From assembly GCA_963803755.1 (NCBI GenBank), contig CAWDNP010000007.1, positions 62,001 through 126,000 on the forward strand: 64,000 bases of DNA, written 5' to 3'. Every line of letters starts with the position of its first letter. Position 1 is the first letter of the stretch. Made by a program: the position numbers and the translations under genes. Positions 49,178 through 57,448 of the stretch are shown piece after piece. The notes beneath the pieces were generated by a model, which saw only the letters and a list, made by a program, of their open reading frames with translations, was not told the DNA's origin and ran no database searches. Source of the stretch: CAVUPF01 sp963803755. Its GTDB lineage: Bacteria > Actinomycetota > Thermoleophilia > Solirubrobacterales > 70-9.

Positions 49178-49630
49178 TCAGTCGCCTGAGGTTGTCGAGC
49201 GTCCTCGGACACCGCGCAGGATCACCTCATGGCTTGTGAGCCTCATGCCCAGGCGCTCGCCGACCGCTGCGATCGCTTCCTCCAGGCTCTCGTCGGTGAA
49301 GGGACGCACTTCGCCGGTGTGCTCATCGACGATGTGGTGGTGATGGCGCTCGGGATCGGCAATCTCATACCGTGCGATGCCGTCCCGTCCGTCTAGCCGG
49401 TGCAGCAAGCCAAGCTCGAACAGCTCATCAAGAACCCGATAGACCGACGCCGCCGACCCAACGCCCTTGGGGCGCAGCCGATCGGTGACTTCCTGAGCGC
49501 TGAGCAGGCACTGGCCCTCTCGCGCCAGCAGATCGACAACAGCGGTACGCGCGGCACCGGCCCGCAAACCAGCGCCAGCGAGCCGCTGCTCGGCCCGCTC
49601 AAGCCAACGATCTCTGAGCGTCGCGTCCAC
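49178..49630 (-). CDS. Fur-family regulator lacking Cys pairs
   Basis: A 150-residue Fur/PerR-like repressor. The winged helix is SAQEVTDRLRPKGVGSAASV, then YRVLDELFELGLLHRLDG. ADPERHHHHIVDEHTGEVRP holds the regulatory metal site. Unlike the regulator at 44.2 kb it has no C-x2-C pair, so the structural zinc is absent. GTG 49630. Convergent with the transporter genes and next to the His-rich gene. Confidence 0.82.
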   Translation of the reverse strand: MDATLRDRWLERAEQRLAGAGLRAGAARTAVVDLLAREGQCLLSAQEVTDRLRPKGVGSAASVYRVLDELFELGLLHRLDGRDGIARYEIADPERHHHHIVDEHTGEVRPFTDESLEEAIAAVGERLGMRLTSHEVILRGVRGRSTTSGD

Positions 49631-49644
49631 CCCCGAAGCCTACC

Positions 49645-49669
49645 GTAGATGAGAGTGGCTCCCATCTAC
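49645..49669. repeat. inverted repeat before Fur-like gene
   Basis: GTAGATG, 11 bases, CATCTAC, sitting 15-39 bp upstream of the Fur-like start and downstream of the His-rich gene stop. Either an operator or a weak terminator. Confidence 0.4.
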
Positions 49670-49692
49670 CGCAGGCGTCGGGTATGGGTGGT

Positions 49693-50049
49693 TCAGCTCT
49701 GTATGGCGACGGCGCCGTGATCGTCGCAGTGCCCGTCGTGCGGATGATGCAGATGGCCCGCCACCAAATAGTCGACGTGGCCGCCGTGAGGGACCGGCTC
49801 ATGTCCGCAGTCCGCGCCATGCACGTGGGAGGAGTCGTGCTCGCCGCAGTCGTGCTCGGGGGTGCAGCCGGCGGGGTTCTCCGTCCCGACCTCAAGCGCG
49901 TGCTCGTCTACGTGGTCGCCGTGCGGATGGTGCAGATGTCCGTCGTGTAGGTAGTCCACGTGGCCCTGATGCTGAATGGCGGTATGCCCGCAGCCGGGGC
50001 CGTGCCGATGCTCGTGGCCAGCATGGATGTTGTGCTCGGAGTCGTTCAT
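49693..50049 (-). CDS. His-rich metal-binding protein
   Basis: A 118-residue protein with about a quarter His. It contains two copies of a unit, GHVDYLHDGHLHHPHGDH and GHVDYLVAGHLHHPHDGH, joined by a Cys/His stretch (PEHDCGEHDSSHVHGADCGH). ATG 50049 (MNDSEHNIHAGHEHRHGPGC). No signal peptide, so cytoplasmic. Likely a zinc buffer or chaperone for the neighbouring transporter and regulators (inference). I recall similar HVDYLHDGHLHHPH proteins beside Zur genes in actinobacteria. Confidence 0.8.
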   Translation of the reverse strand: MNDSEHNIHAGHEHRHGPGCGHTAIQHQGHVDYLHDGHLHHPHGDHVDEHALEVGTENPAGCTPEHDCGEHDSSHVHGADCGHEPVPHGGHVDYLVAGHLHHPHDGHCDDHGAVAIQS

Positions 50050-50261
50050 GGACCGACCATAAATCCGCAATCGCTGTTCTGTCCAACGGATGGGGATGAG
50101 AAGCACTCTCACGCGAACGCCGCAGCCCGCGCTAAGCGCGGCCCGCTTTGTTGAGCGCATATCCGTTGCGTACTCCCCTTTGCACCGCTGGAGGGCCTGC
50201 TGGCCCGCCAAGGCACGAGTCAAGTCGCGAGTTGTGGTGTAACGGACTCGCCGGCACTTCT

Positions 50262-50614
50262 TCATCGCTTCAGGAGGAGGCAGCTGCGACCGACGAGCGC
50301 GAGGACGCCGAGCTGGGCGAAGCCCGGGGCGATGAGCTGCCCGCCGAGCTCAGCGACCGCCGCTCCTACCGCGAACGCCTGCGCCGCTGCCGCGAAGAAC
50401 TCGAGGCCGGTCACGCCGCCGAGATGGCGGCCCACGAGGAGCACCTGGCCCGCCGCGCGGCCTGGGAGGCAGAGCACGGGCGCAAGCTGACCGGCCGCAA
50501 GCCCTCCCCGCCGGCGAAGGACGCTCTGCAGAAGGCCAAGATCAACACCACCGACCCCGACTCGCGCCCGCTGCGGCGCACCGGCACGAACCTGATCCAG
50601 GGCTATAACGGCGC
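50262..50614 (+). mobile_element. IS1182-like transposase fragment
   Basis: The frame reads SYRERLRRCREELEAGHAAE, KLTGRKPSPP, then INTTDPDSRPLRRTGTNLIQ GYN. The TDPDSR to QGYN stretch is a hallmark of the central part of IS1182/IS5-group transposases, just before the second catalytic Asp. Both ends and the active site are missing. Its right end abuts the truncated SRPBCC gene. Confidence 0.65.
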
Positions 50615-50619
50615 TGGCG

Positions 50620-51018
50620 CCAGCGGTAGACGAGGTGAGCGAAGAGGACGATGGGGAGAGTCGAGAGCCCGGCCTCGATCTCGACCTCGTCGGTGTAGTG
50701 GCAGCTGGACTCGGACGTCGGCTCGAAGGTGAGGCGGTGGTTCCAGGTCGAGACCGGCCCGCCATGCTCGTTGGAATAAATCTCGCGCGGCCCGGCCGAG
50801 ACCAGCTTCAGGTGGTGGGTCCAGGCGGGGATGAAGCTGAGGAAGTAGAGGCGGGCGCTGATTTCCTCGCTTTCCTCCAAGTGGTCCGGAACGGCTCCGA
50901 TAGTGAAGACGGGCCAGACGACGTGACGGAAGACGGCGGGCTTTTGGGTCAGCTCACAGGCGGCCTCCGCCGCGATCGGAAGCTCGGTCGTGACCTTGAC
51001 TATCGTCTCTGAGAGGCA
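50620..51018 (-). pseudogene. SRPBCC ligand-binding protein, truncated
   Basis: The minus-strand frame reads IVKVTTELPIAAEAACELTQ, KPAVFRHVVWPVFTIG, SAGPREIYSNEHGGPVSTWN and CHYTDEVEIEAGLSTLPIVL, a START/Bet v1-like domain. The first in-frame start is TTG 50880, well inside the domain; the expected start position has ATA. The 3' end is cut off at the transposase fragment after HLVYRWRQ. Damaged at both ends; function unknown. Confidence 0.55.
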
Positions 51019-51067
51019 CGAGACGCCGGCCGGTGGCGACGACCCGCGCGGACGGCGCCACCGGCCC

Positions 51068-52342
51068 TCACCGTGACCGGTCCTCGCCGCGCTCCCTCGC
51101 CCGCGCCAGCAGCAACTCGCGCTCAGCCGCGTTCTCGGTCATCGCGGCGGCCCGCTCGAGCTCGGCTTGAGCCTCGCCAGGTCGGCCGAGCTTGGCGAGC
51201 AGGTCTCCGCGGACGCTGGGGAGCAGGTGGTAGCCGTCGAGCTGTCCGTCGGAGACCAGGGCGTCGGCAAGCTCCAGGCCAGCCTCGGGGCCGTAGGCCA
51301 TGCCGACGGCGACGGCGCGGTTGAGTTCGACCACGGGGGAGGGCATGAGCTGAGCGAGGATGTCGTAGAGGGCGGCGATCCGCCCCCAGTCGGTCTCCGC
51401 TGCGCTCCTCGCCCTCGCGTGGCAGGCGGCGATCGCAGCCTGCACGGTGTAGGGGCCGAAGGCGCCGCGGCTGAGCCTTTCGGCTCGCTCCAGGGCCGCA
51501 AGGCCGCGGCGCACCAGCAGCGGGTCCCAGCGCGCCCGATCCTGCTCGAGCAGCAGCACCGGCTCGCCCCCGGGGCCGACCCGCGCCCGCGCCCGCGAGG
51601 CCTGGATCTCCATCAACGCCACCAGGCCGTGCGCCTCGGGCTGACGTGGCGCCAGGCCGGCGAGCACCCGCCCCAGCCGCAGCGCCTCCTCGCAGAGGTC
51701 GAGCCGCATCCAGCTCTCGCCGGCGGTCGCCGCGTAGCCCTCGTTGAAGATCAGGTAGATCACCTCGAGCGCCGAGGGCAGGCGCTCGTCCAATTCCTCT
51801 CCCTGCGGGACCTCGAACGGGGCGCGCGCCTCCTTCAGAGTGCGCTTCGCCCGCACGATTCGCTGCGCCACGGCCGCCTCGGAGATGAGGAACGCCCGCG
51901 CGATCTCCTCGGTGCTGAGGCCGCCCAGCGCGCGCAGGGTCAGCACCACCCGCGCCTCGCTCGAGAGCAGAGGGTGGCAGCAGGCGAAGATCAGGGCGAG
52001 CAGGTCATCGCCGAGGCCCTCGGCAGCCGCTTCGCGCTCGGCCGCGTCCATCGCCATCCGCAGGCCCGCCTCACGGGCGAGCTGCTCGCGGCGCTCCTCG
52101 AAGCGCTTGCCGCGTCGCGCCAGGTCGATTGCCCGGTTCTTCGCGGCGGCCATGAGCCAGGCGCCCGGGCTCTCCGGGACGCCCGACTCCGGCCACCGCT
52201 CCAGCGCCGTCACCAGCGTGTCCTGCACCAAGTCCTCGGCGAGGCCGACGTCGCCGGTCATCCGCGCCAAGGCGGCGATCAGCCGCGCCGACTCGATCCT
52301 CCAGACGGCCTCGACGGCGCGGCTTGGCTCGCTGCCGCTCAC
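51068..52342 (-). CDS. ECF sigma factor with TPR-like C-terminus (ECF42 type)
   Basis: An RNA polymerase sigma factor of 424 residues. Sigma region 2 spans LIAALARMTGDVGLAEDLVQ to WLMAAAKNRAIDLAR; region 4 is LRALGGLSTEEIARAFLISE. The long C-terminal domain (EVIYLIFNEGYAATAGESW, VELNRAVAVGMAYGPEAGLE) is the TPR-like DUF6596 part. GTG 52342 overlaps the YCII gene by 4 bp. ECF42 sigma factors are paired with DGPF/YCII proteins and have no anti-sigma factor (family knowledge). Confidence 0.9.
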   Translation of the reverse strand: MSGSEPSRAVEAVWRIESARLIAALARMTGDVGLAEDLVQDTLVTALERWPESGVPESPGAWLMAAAKNRAIDLARRGKRFEERREQLAREAGLRMAMDAAEREAAAEGLGDDLLALIFACCHPLLSSEARVVLTLRALGGLSTEEIARAFLISEAAVAQRIVRAKRTLKEARAPFEVPQGEELDERLPSALEVIYLIFNEGYAATAGESWMRLDLCEEALRLGRVLAGLAPRQPEAHGLVALMEIQASRARARVGPGGEPVLLLEQDRARWDPLLVRRGLAALERAERLSRGAFGPYTVQAAIAACHARARSAAETDWGRIAALYDILAQLMPSPVVELNRAVAVGMAYGPEAGLELADALVSDGQLDGYHLLPSVRGDLLAKLGRPGEAQAELERAAAMTENAAERELLLARARERGEDRSR

Positions 52343-52746
52343 GCCTGTTCGGACGGCCTCTCCGCGAGCTCGGCTGCCTTCCGCACGTCCTCGGGGAAGT
52401 CCTCCATCTCGAAGACGCGACGCACCTCGATGAAGTCCCCCTCGTTGGCTGGGCAGCGGGTGGCCCACTCGACCGCCTCCTCCTTGGAGGAGGCCTGGAT
52501 CAGCCAGTAGCCGCCGACGACCTCCTTGGCCTCGGCGAAGGGGCCGTCGGTGACGGTCGGCGCGGCGCCGCCGAAACTGACCCTGGCGCCGTCGGCAGGC
52601 GGGCGCAGGCCGTCGAGGGAGAGCAGCACCCCGGCCTTGTCCAGCTCTTCGTTGTACTTGCCCATCGCCGCGACGTCCTCGACGCTCGGCTCCCAGCTCT
52701 CGGCATCGGTGTCGATTCCCGGGTACATCAGCATCATGAATCGCAT
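52339..52746 (-). CDS. YCII/DGPF domain protein
   Basis: A 135-residue YCII-fold protein starting MRFMMLMYPGIDTDAESWEP with the motif TVTDGPFAEAKEVVGGYWLI that names the DGPF family. These are genetic partners of ECF42 sigma factors and may report or modify a signal. I chose ATG 52746; in-frame starts upstream are less likely. First gene of the two-gene operon with the sigma factor. Confidence 0.88.
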   Translation of the reverse strand: MRFMMLMYPGIDTDAESWEPSVEDVAAMGKYNEELDKAGVLLSLDGLRPPADGARVSFGGAAPTVTDGPFAEAKEVVGGYWLIQASSKEEAVEWATRCPANEGDFIEVRRVFEMEDFPEDVRKAAELAERPSEQA

Positions 52747-52868
52747 GACCATTTCCTTCGCTCGTGGGTTGCCTCTACCCATTCGACGAACGGGAGAAGG
52801 CTAAATCGACAGGGCCTGTCCCGACAGGCCCCGACGCCGAGGAGCCGGAGCCGGCAGGGTGGGCGCCC

Positions 52869-53165
52869 TCAGTCGTCGAGCACGGTCAGGTCCAACCGGC
52901 TCAGGTGCTCGGGGTCGGCGAGGATGTCCACCTCGGCGATCCTGCCGTCCCTGATCGTCAGGCCCATGATCGAGAAGGGTTTTCCGCCGCGCGTGGCGAC
53001 GGCGCCCGCGGCGCCGTTGACGAGCGCCGGCCGCACGACCACGTCGAGCCGGGAGAAGCTGCGCGCCTGAGCGGCCACCGCCTCCGCGCCGCGCACTTCA
53101 CGCGAGAGGCCGGCGAGCGTCGCGCCGGTGTCGGCGCGCGGTGATCTTCGACGGGCGCGCCCGGT
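52869..53165 (-). pseudogene. SigJ-type ECF sigma factor, C-terminal fragment
   Basis: The frame reads ATLAGLSREVRGAEAVAAQA, VRPALVNGAAGAVATRGGKP, FSIMGLTIRDGRIAEVDILA and DPEHLSRLDLTVLDD, the SnoaL-like C-terminal domain of ECF41/SigJ sigma factors. The DNA-binding regions are absent and no start was found. A relic. Confidence 0.65.
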
Positions 53166-53192
53166 GCCCCTACGCGCGTCATCCAAATGCGA

Positions 53193-53429
53193 CTAGGACG
53201 ACTGCCGGTAGCGCCGCTCGCCGTGGGGGAAGCAGCGCTCATGAAAGTAAACGGGGCGACCGTCGATCGTGTCGTTGTAGCTTCCGGAGCCGCTCAGATC
53301 GACCTGGACAAAGGCCTGGACGGCGCTCTGATCGTCAGGGTCGACGACCTCGTGGCAAGCCTCGCAGACGAGCTGAGCCACCTCCGCACCGCTCGTGAGT
53401 GGCTTATCCCCTGCATGGATCGGTGACAT
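53193..53429 (-). CDS. small zinc-ribbon-like protein
   Basis: A 78-residue protein from ATG 53429. LVCEACHEVVDPDDQSAVQA has one Cys pair and PVYFHERCFPHGERRYRQSS supplies His and Cys, together forming a plausible LIM/zinc-ribbon site. No family known to me. The gap to the hydrolase is about 110 bp. Confidence 0.55.
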   Translation of the reverse strand: MSPIHAGDKPLTSGAEVAQLVCEACHEVVDPDDQSAVQAFVQVDLSGSGSYNDTIDGRPVYFHERCFPHGERRYRQSS

Positions 53430-53542
53430 CGGCGGCCAGACAGTAGCGGAACCCGTCGCATGCATGCCACCGGTGCTCAAGTCGGGTGAGCGAAAAGGAG
53501 CGCATCGTGCGAGGAAAGCGGACCTCATGTCGTGGGAGGGAG

Positions 53543-54466
53543 CTAAAGCTGGGTCCCAGCCGTCCCGACCCGAAGCCGGTCCCGCCACTCCTCAGGGTCA
53601 AATAGGGAGGGCTCGGTCTCGGCGAGGAAGCTTTCCAGCGTGGCGACAAAGCGACCCGGCTCCTCGAGCTGGGGTAGGTGGCCGACACCCTCGAAGACGA
53701 CGAGTCGGCTGTCGGTGATCGCCTCGTGGGCGTGGCGGCCGTGGCTGACGGGAATGATCGGATCGCGCTCGCCCCAGACGATCAATACCGGCAAGGACTC
53801 GGCAAGGTAGAGGCGGTCCTCCGCATCGACCCGCTGGCCGCGGGTGCCGACCACTGAGCGCAGGGTCGCGAGGAACGCCGCCCGTCGCTCAGGGTCAGAC
53901 AGCGAGGCGTATCCACGCGCGACCTCGGCGACATCTGCGTTGGGGCGAAGGCCGACCGCCGCCAGGCCGCGACCGAGCGCCGAGCCGACCCGGTTGCCAG
54001 CCTCCGCCGTCGCGGCTATGAACAGATTGGCTCCGGGAAGCGCCGCGGCGCGCAGGACGAGGCTGACCTCCGGCCCGAGACCACCGCTGGAGACCAGCAC
54101 AAGGCGCTCGACGACCTCCGGGAACTGGTGGGCGAACTGCATCGCGATGCCGCCGCCTAAGGAGTGGCCAACCAGCGTTGCCCGATCGTGGCCGAGCGTC
54201 GCCAGCAGGTCGCGCAGGACGGTGGCGAGAGCTCCGAGGGAGTAATCGCCGCCACCGGGAGCCGACTGGCCGTGGCCGGGAAGGTCGGGGGCGATCACGG
54301 TGTGGCTGCGGGCCAGTGGCTCGATCACCGCCCCCCAGTTCTCAAACGTGCCTCCCATCCCGTGGATCAGCAGCAAGACGGACCCGCTGCCGGCCTCGGC
54401 GTAGGTCAGCGGGTGCCCGTGGAGGGTCGCCGTCCTCACCTCGAACGGCGTCGACTGTTCAGCCAC
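53543..54466 (-). CDS. alpha/beta hydrolase
   Basis: A 307-residue hydrolase. The oxyanion region is LLLIHGMGGTFENW, the nucleophile elbow LVGHSLGGGIAMQF, the acid in VLIVWGERDPIIPVSHG and the catalytic His in FEGVGHLPQLEEP. The complete triad suggests an active esterase, epoxide hydrolase or C-C hydrolase; substrate unknown. ATG 54466. Isolated gene. Confidence 0.88.
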   Translation of the reverse strand: MAEQSTPFEVRTATLHGHPLTYAEAGSGSVLLLIHGMGGTFENWGAVIEPLARSHTVIAPDLPGHGQSAPGGGDYSLGALATVLRDLLATLGHDRATLVGHSLGGGIAMQFAHQFPEVVERLVLVSSGGLGPEVSLVLRAAALPGANLFIAATAEAGNRVGSALGRGLAAVGLRPNADVAEVARGYASLSDPERRAAFLATLRSVVGTRGQRVDAEDRLYLAESLPVLIVWGERDPIIPVSHGRHAHEAITDSRLVVFEGVGHLPQLEEPGRFVATLESFLAETEPSLFDPEEWRDRLRVGTAGTQL

Positions 54467-54887
54467 GGGAGAAGAGTAGGGCCGGATCGGCTTGTCCGAA
54501 ACGGGGGAAGCTACGGATCTCTGTGAGAGGCCTCACGATTCCCTACCCGGTAGCGGCGAGGACGCGTTCGCGCGCCGCCAGCACCCGGCTCGCCACCTCC
54601 TCGGGTTGTGCTCGACCGCATCGCAAGCGGCGTCACAGGCTTCCACCTAGGCACGAGCCGCGCGCACGAGCCTGCCCCGATTCTTCGCGCGGCATCTCGA
54701 GCTTGGACTCGCGATGTCGGCCTTCGAAGCCGCCACCATCGAGACTTAGCATCGCGAGGCCGAAAACCTTGCGCTGCCTGTAGTAGGCACAAAATGAACA
54801 AGAAATAGACCCTATTGAAACACTTTGTTTCCAAGTATAGTTGCAGCTATACTGCCAAGAACACCTTGATTTCCAGGGAGTTCTCTA
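54467..54887. other. no clear gene; left flank of att copy B
   Basis: About 420 bp without a supported gene. GC falls toward the right end, where CAAGAACACCTTGATTTCCA introduces att copy B; the same flank precedes copy C. Confidence 0.5.
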
Positions 54888-55045
54888 GTGCGGCTGAGAG
54901 GATTCGAACCTCCACAAACATTGCTGTTTACAGGGCCCTCAACCCAAGCGATCGACGTCACCTCAGGCTTGTGTGGTGTTCTGAAGTGCTCTCAGGTTAC
55001 CTGAGGTTCTCTCAGGTTCTCTCAGTTTGGGCCCCAGATTGGGCC
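54888..55045 (-). repeat. tRNA-Leu(GAG) 3' half plus integrase arm repeat, copy B
   Basis: Same organisation as 41933-42091. The tRNA-Leu 3' half (minus strand, ending GCCGCAC, variable arm AAACAGCAATGTTT) abuts AAGCGATCGACGTCACCTCAGG, the repeated TCAGGTT boxes and TTTGGGCCCCAGATTGGGCC. The flank on the left is shared with copy C, so both sides of the core look element-derived. Confidence 0.8.
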
Positions 55046-55129
55046 CCCGCGTAAATACTCGATCCACGAGCGCATGAGCGACCCGTTCCGCCCTCGCTGG
55101 CTGTCGAGAGATCTGGATAGGGTCGCCCC

Positions 55130-55579
55130 ATGGCGACCCAGGCCGTCTACTACCGCGCTCCGGATGGCGTCGAGCCCGTCGCCGAGTTCCTCGACCGCGA
55201 GTTCCCGCTTGAGTCGCGGAAGAAGAACCCGAGCGTGGGGGAGACTGAGGCGGCGGCGACCAAGCGGATGACTGTCGATCTGCAGATCGACCGCCTTAAC
55301 GGGCTGGCTAACGACGACCCGCCACTGCCCTTCCCGCACACCTCGCAGATCGATGGCCCACTGCGTGAGCTCCGGTGCCACTACGGCCGCGCCCACTACC
55401 GGATTCTCTACCGAAGATCGGGGAACCTCTTCGTCCTGCTGCACATGATCCGCAAGACGAGCAAGTCCGTCCCTCGTTCGGAGATCGAGATCGCCAAGCA
55501 GCGCTGGCAGGACTTCAAAGCTCGAATGGACGCGCAGCCTCGCAGGCCGCCCCGTGCCGCTGGTCAGGACGCGCCCTGA
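55130..55579 (+). CDS. RelE/HigB-like (phage Gp49-like) toxin
   Basis: A toxin of 149 residues. GVEPVAEFLDREFPLESRKK, the DLQIDRLN segment, PHTSQIDGPLRELRCHYGRA and HYRILYRRSGNLFVLLHMIR match the HigB/Gp49 mRNA interferases, with conserved Leu-Arg and His-Tyr-Arg residues. KQRWQDFKARM ends the fold. ATG 55130. First gene right of att copy B, followed by its HTH antitoxin. Confidence 0.78.
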   Translation: MATQAVYYRAPDGVEPVAEFLDREFPLESRKKNPSVGETEAAATKRMTVDLQIDRLNGLANDDPPLPFPHTSQIDGPLRELRCHYGRAHYRILYRRSGNLFVLLHMIRKTSKSVPRSEIEIAKQRWQDFKARMDAQPRRPPRAAGQDAP

Positions 55580-55593
55580 CCCCTCCGATGGTC

Positions 55594-55609
55594 TTAGCAG
55601 TTTTGCTAA
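55594..55609. promoter_or_regulatory. operator palindrome before HTH antitoxin
   Basis: TTAGCA-gttt-TGCTAA: a perfect 6-bp inverted repeat between toxin and antitoxin genes, about 37 bp before the antitoxin start. May allow separate control of the antitoxin. Confidence 0.5.
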
Positions 55610-55645
55610 AGTGCGATTTAGGCTTGTCAACGAGATCGGACGGAA

Positions 55646-56008
55646 ATGGCCCCTAGGAACCACTCGCCAATCGGAACCTCCCACGCAGAGGGCATGGAGA
55701 AGCGAGCTCGCAAGAGCGCCGCGTACAGAGCCGCACTCGAAGAGCAGCAGCCCTATGAGCAGTTCGCCCGCCTGGTGATCCGCAAGCGGATGCAGCTCGG
55801 CCTCACCCAAGAGGAGCTGGCTAAGAGGATGGGGACGAGCCATTCCGTGATCTCCCGCCTCGAGAGCGGACAGCACCGCTTCAGCTTCGCGACGATGCGA
55901 AAGCTCGCCAGGGCGCTCGACACCCACCTCGTCTATGGCTTTCAGGATGAGGCGCCCGACTCGAAGTCCAGTCGGGCGCCGAAGCGCGAGCTGGTCGTTT
56001 CCGCTTAA
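55646..56008 (+). CDS. Xre-family HTH antitoxin (HigA-like)
   Basis: A 120-residue protein. The DNA-binding domain is RMQLGLTQEELAKRMGTSHS and VISRLESGQHRFSF, preceded by the helix AALEEQQPYEQFARLVIRKR. It follows the toxin by 66 bp, the HigB-then-HigA order. ATG 55646 is taken; ATG 55694 (MEKRARKS) would give a more typical length. Confidence 0.8.
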   Translation: MAPRNHSPIGTSHAEGMEKRARKSAAYRAALEEQQPYEQFARLVIRKRMQLGLTQEELAKRMGTSHSVISRLESGQHRFSFATMRKLARALDTHLVYGFQDEAPDSKSSRAPKRELVVSA

Positions 56009-56282
56009 AGCGCTGCATGCCTTCGCGTCGTCTACCTAACAGCCGCTCTCCAACGTCCACTTCCGGTCAGTAGCGGTAGAGTGCATTCGCCTGATCGAGG
56101 ACGAGCTGCGCAACGTTGTCAATGAGCGACGAGCTTGGAAGCTGATCCTATCCGCCTCCAAACGAGATCAGTAAGCGTGCTGACGAGCAGCTACCCGATC
56201 CCTTTTATGCGATAAAATTTTGTCGTAGCGAATAAGCGGTGGATAGTGCCTCACTACGAGGCCTCGTGTAAAATCAACACAC
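56009..56282. other. AT-rich non-coding stretch
   Basis: About 270 bp without a gene. It includes the AT-rich GCGATAAAATTTTGTCGTAG patch, unlike the local base composition. Probably debris left of the IS66 fragment. Confidence 0.45.
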
Positions 56283-56314
56283 TTAGGATCTAGCCCTATA
56301 GGGCTAGGTCCTAA
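56283..56314. repeat. 32-bp near-perfect palindrome
   Basis: TTAGGATCTAGCCCTA followed by its reverse complement with one mismatch and no spacer, centred at 56298/56299. It directly abuts the left end of the IS66 transposase fragment. It could be an operator, a recombination scar or a hairpin. Confidence 0.7.
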
Positions 56315-56702
56315 AGCGCGGCTCCAAAGGCCGGCGCAACAAGCTCACCTGGGGCTTCTGCAAGAACCTGCTGAAAATCTGGCCAGCGCTTTGGACCTTT
56401 GTCGAGGTCGAGGGGGTGGAGCCGACCAACAACCGAGCCGAGCGTGCCCTGCGCGGTCCGGTCATCTACCGCAAGCTCTCGCTCGGCAGTCAGTCCGAGC
56501 GGGGGGAGGCCACCATTCAGCGGCTGCTCTCTGCCTCGGCCACCTGTCGGCTGCAGCACCGCTCTCTGTTCGCCTACCTGGCCGAGGTGCTCGACGCCCG
56601 GGTTCGCGGCGATCCCGCTCCGCTGTTGGCCTGATCCGCGGCTCCTACCCCGAATCCCTCGGCGTTCCACTCTCGCCTAAGAGAGGCAACTGAACGCTTA
56701 CA
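56315..56702 (+). mobile_element. IS66-family element, 3' end remnant
   Basis: The open frame reads GSKGRRNKLTWGFCKNLLKI, EVEGVEPTNNRAERALRGPV, IYRKLSLGSQSERGEATIQR and LLSASATCRLQHRSLFAYLA, the C-terminus of IS66 TnpC with the last catalytic Glu (TNNRAERALR). The stop is at about 56634. The element end CTGAACGCTTAC at 56691-56702 is the inverted terminal repeat and lies 30 bp from att copy C, mirroring the 5' remnant beside copy A. Confidence 0.78.
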
Positions 56703-56732
56703 AGAACACCTTGATTTCCAGGGAGTTATTCA

Positions 56733-56892
56733 GTGCGGCTGAGAGGATTCGAACCTCCACAAACATTGCTGTTTACAAGGCCCTCAACCCGACCGATCGA
56801 CGTCACCTCAGGCTTGTGTGGTGTTCTGAAGCGCCCTCAGGTTACCTCAGGTGCTCTCAGGTTCTCTCAGTTTGGGCCCCCGATTGGGCCCC
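56733..56892 (-). repeat. tRNA-Leu(GAG) 3' half plus integrase arm repeat, copy C
   Basis: A tRNA-Leu 3' half nearly identical to copy B (same variable arm), then GACCGATCGACGTCACCTCAGG, the arm boxes and TTTGGGCCCCCGATTGGGCC. The next gene pair, RES-Xre, begins about 30 bp further right. Confidence 0.8.
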
Positions 56893-56922
56893 CGGCAGGA
56901 GGGACGATCGGCTTCGTGTCGG

Positions 56923-57447
56923 CTATGTCTGCAGGCCGATCGGAGGAGGAGGGGGCTCCGCGATCTGCCGAGGTGGAGAGAGAGGCTCGGTACCGGATGG
57001 CACGCCTTCATCGCGAAAGAGGCAGAGGATCCGGCCGGTGGGCCGCGCGGCGCTCGGTGCGACCAACCCTGACCAGCCCTCTTTCCAGAGTCGCTCGCCG
57101 AGACGCTGGTACGGCTGCCATGAGTGGCGACCCGGGGTTGGGGGCGAAAGGCCCGCTGCGGCGAGTCGCTCGGGCGTGGAGAGGTCGGCGACCTCGACAT
57201 CGACCCTCCATCTCCAAAGCTCGCGAGGCATCTGAGCGAGCGGTGGGATCATGCGCTCGGCCAAGTGTCGATACCACTCGGCCCACGCGGTCTCCTCGCT
57301 CTCGGCGAGGTAGAGCGCGTCGACTACGTCGCCGCGCTGCCAGCGGTTGTCCGGTGCCGGCTCGCGCTCAGGCAGTGGTGCGGAGCCCGGGAAGGTGTGC
57401 TTGAACCAGAGGCCGCGAACGGCGATCGCCGCGACGCCGGCGCCCAC
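56923..57447 (-). CDS. RES-domain toxin
   Basis: A RES family protein of 174 residues, NAD-degrading toxin in known members. LWFKHTFPGSAPLPEREPAP (Arg/His region), DALYLAESEETAWAEWYRHL (catalytic Glu) and RILCLFRDEG late (Ser/Arg region) fit the family. The start is GTG 57447, immediately after the antitoxin stop. Together they form the third TA pair adjacent to an att repeat. Confidence 0.78.
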   Translation of the reverse strand: MGAGVAAIAVRGLWFKHTFPGSAPLPEREPAPDNRWQRGDVVDALYLAESEETAWAEWYRHLAERMIPPLAQMPRELWRWRVDVEVADLSTPERLAAAGLSPPTPGRHSWQPYQRLGERLWKEGWSGLVAPSAARPTGRILCLFRDEGVPSGTEPLSPPRQIAEPPPPPIGLQT

Positions 57448-57448
57448 C

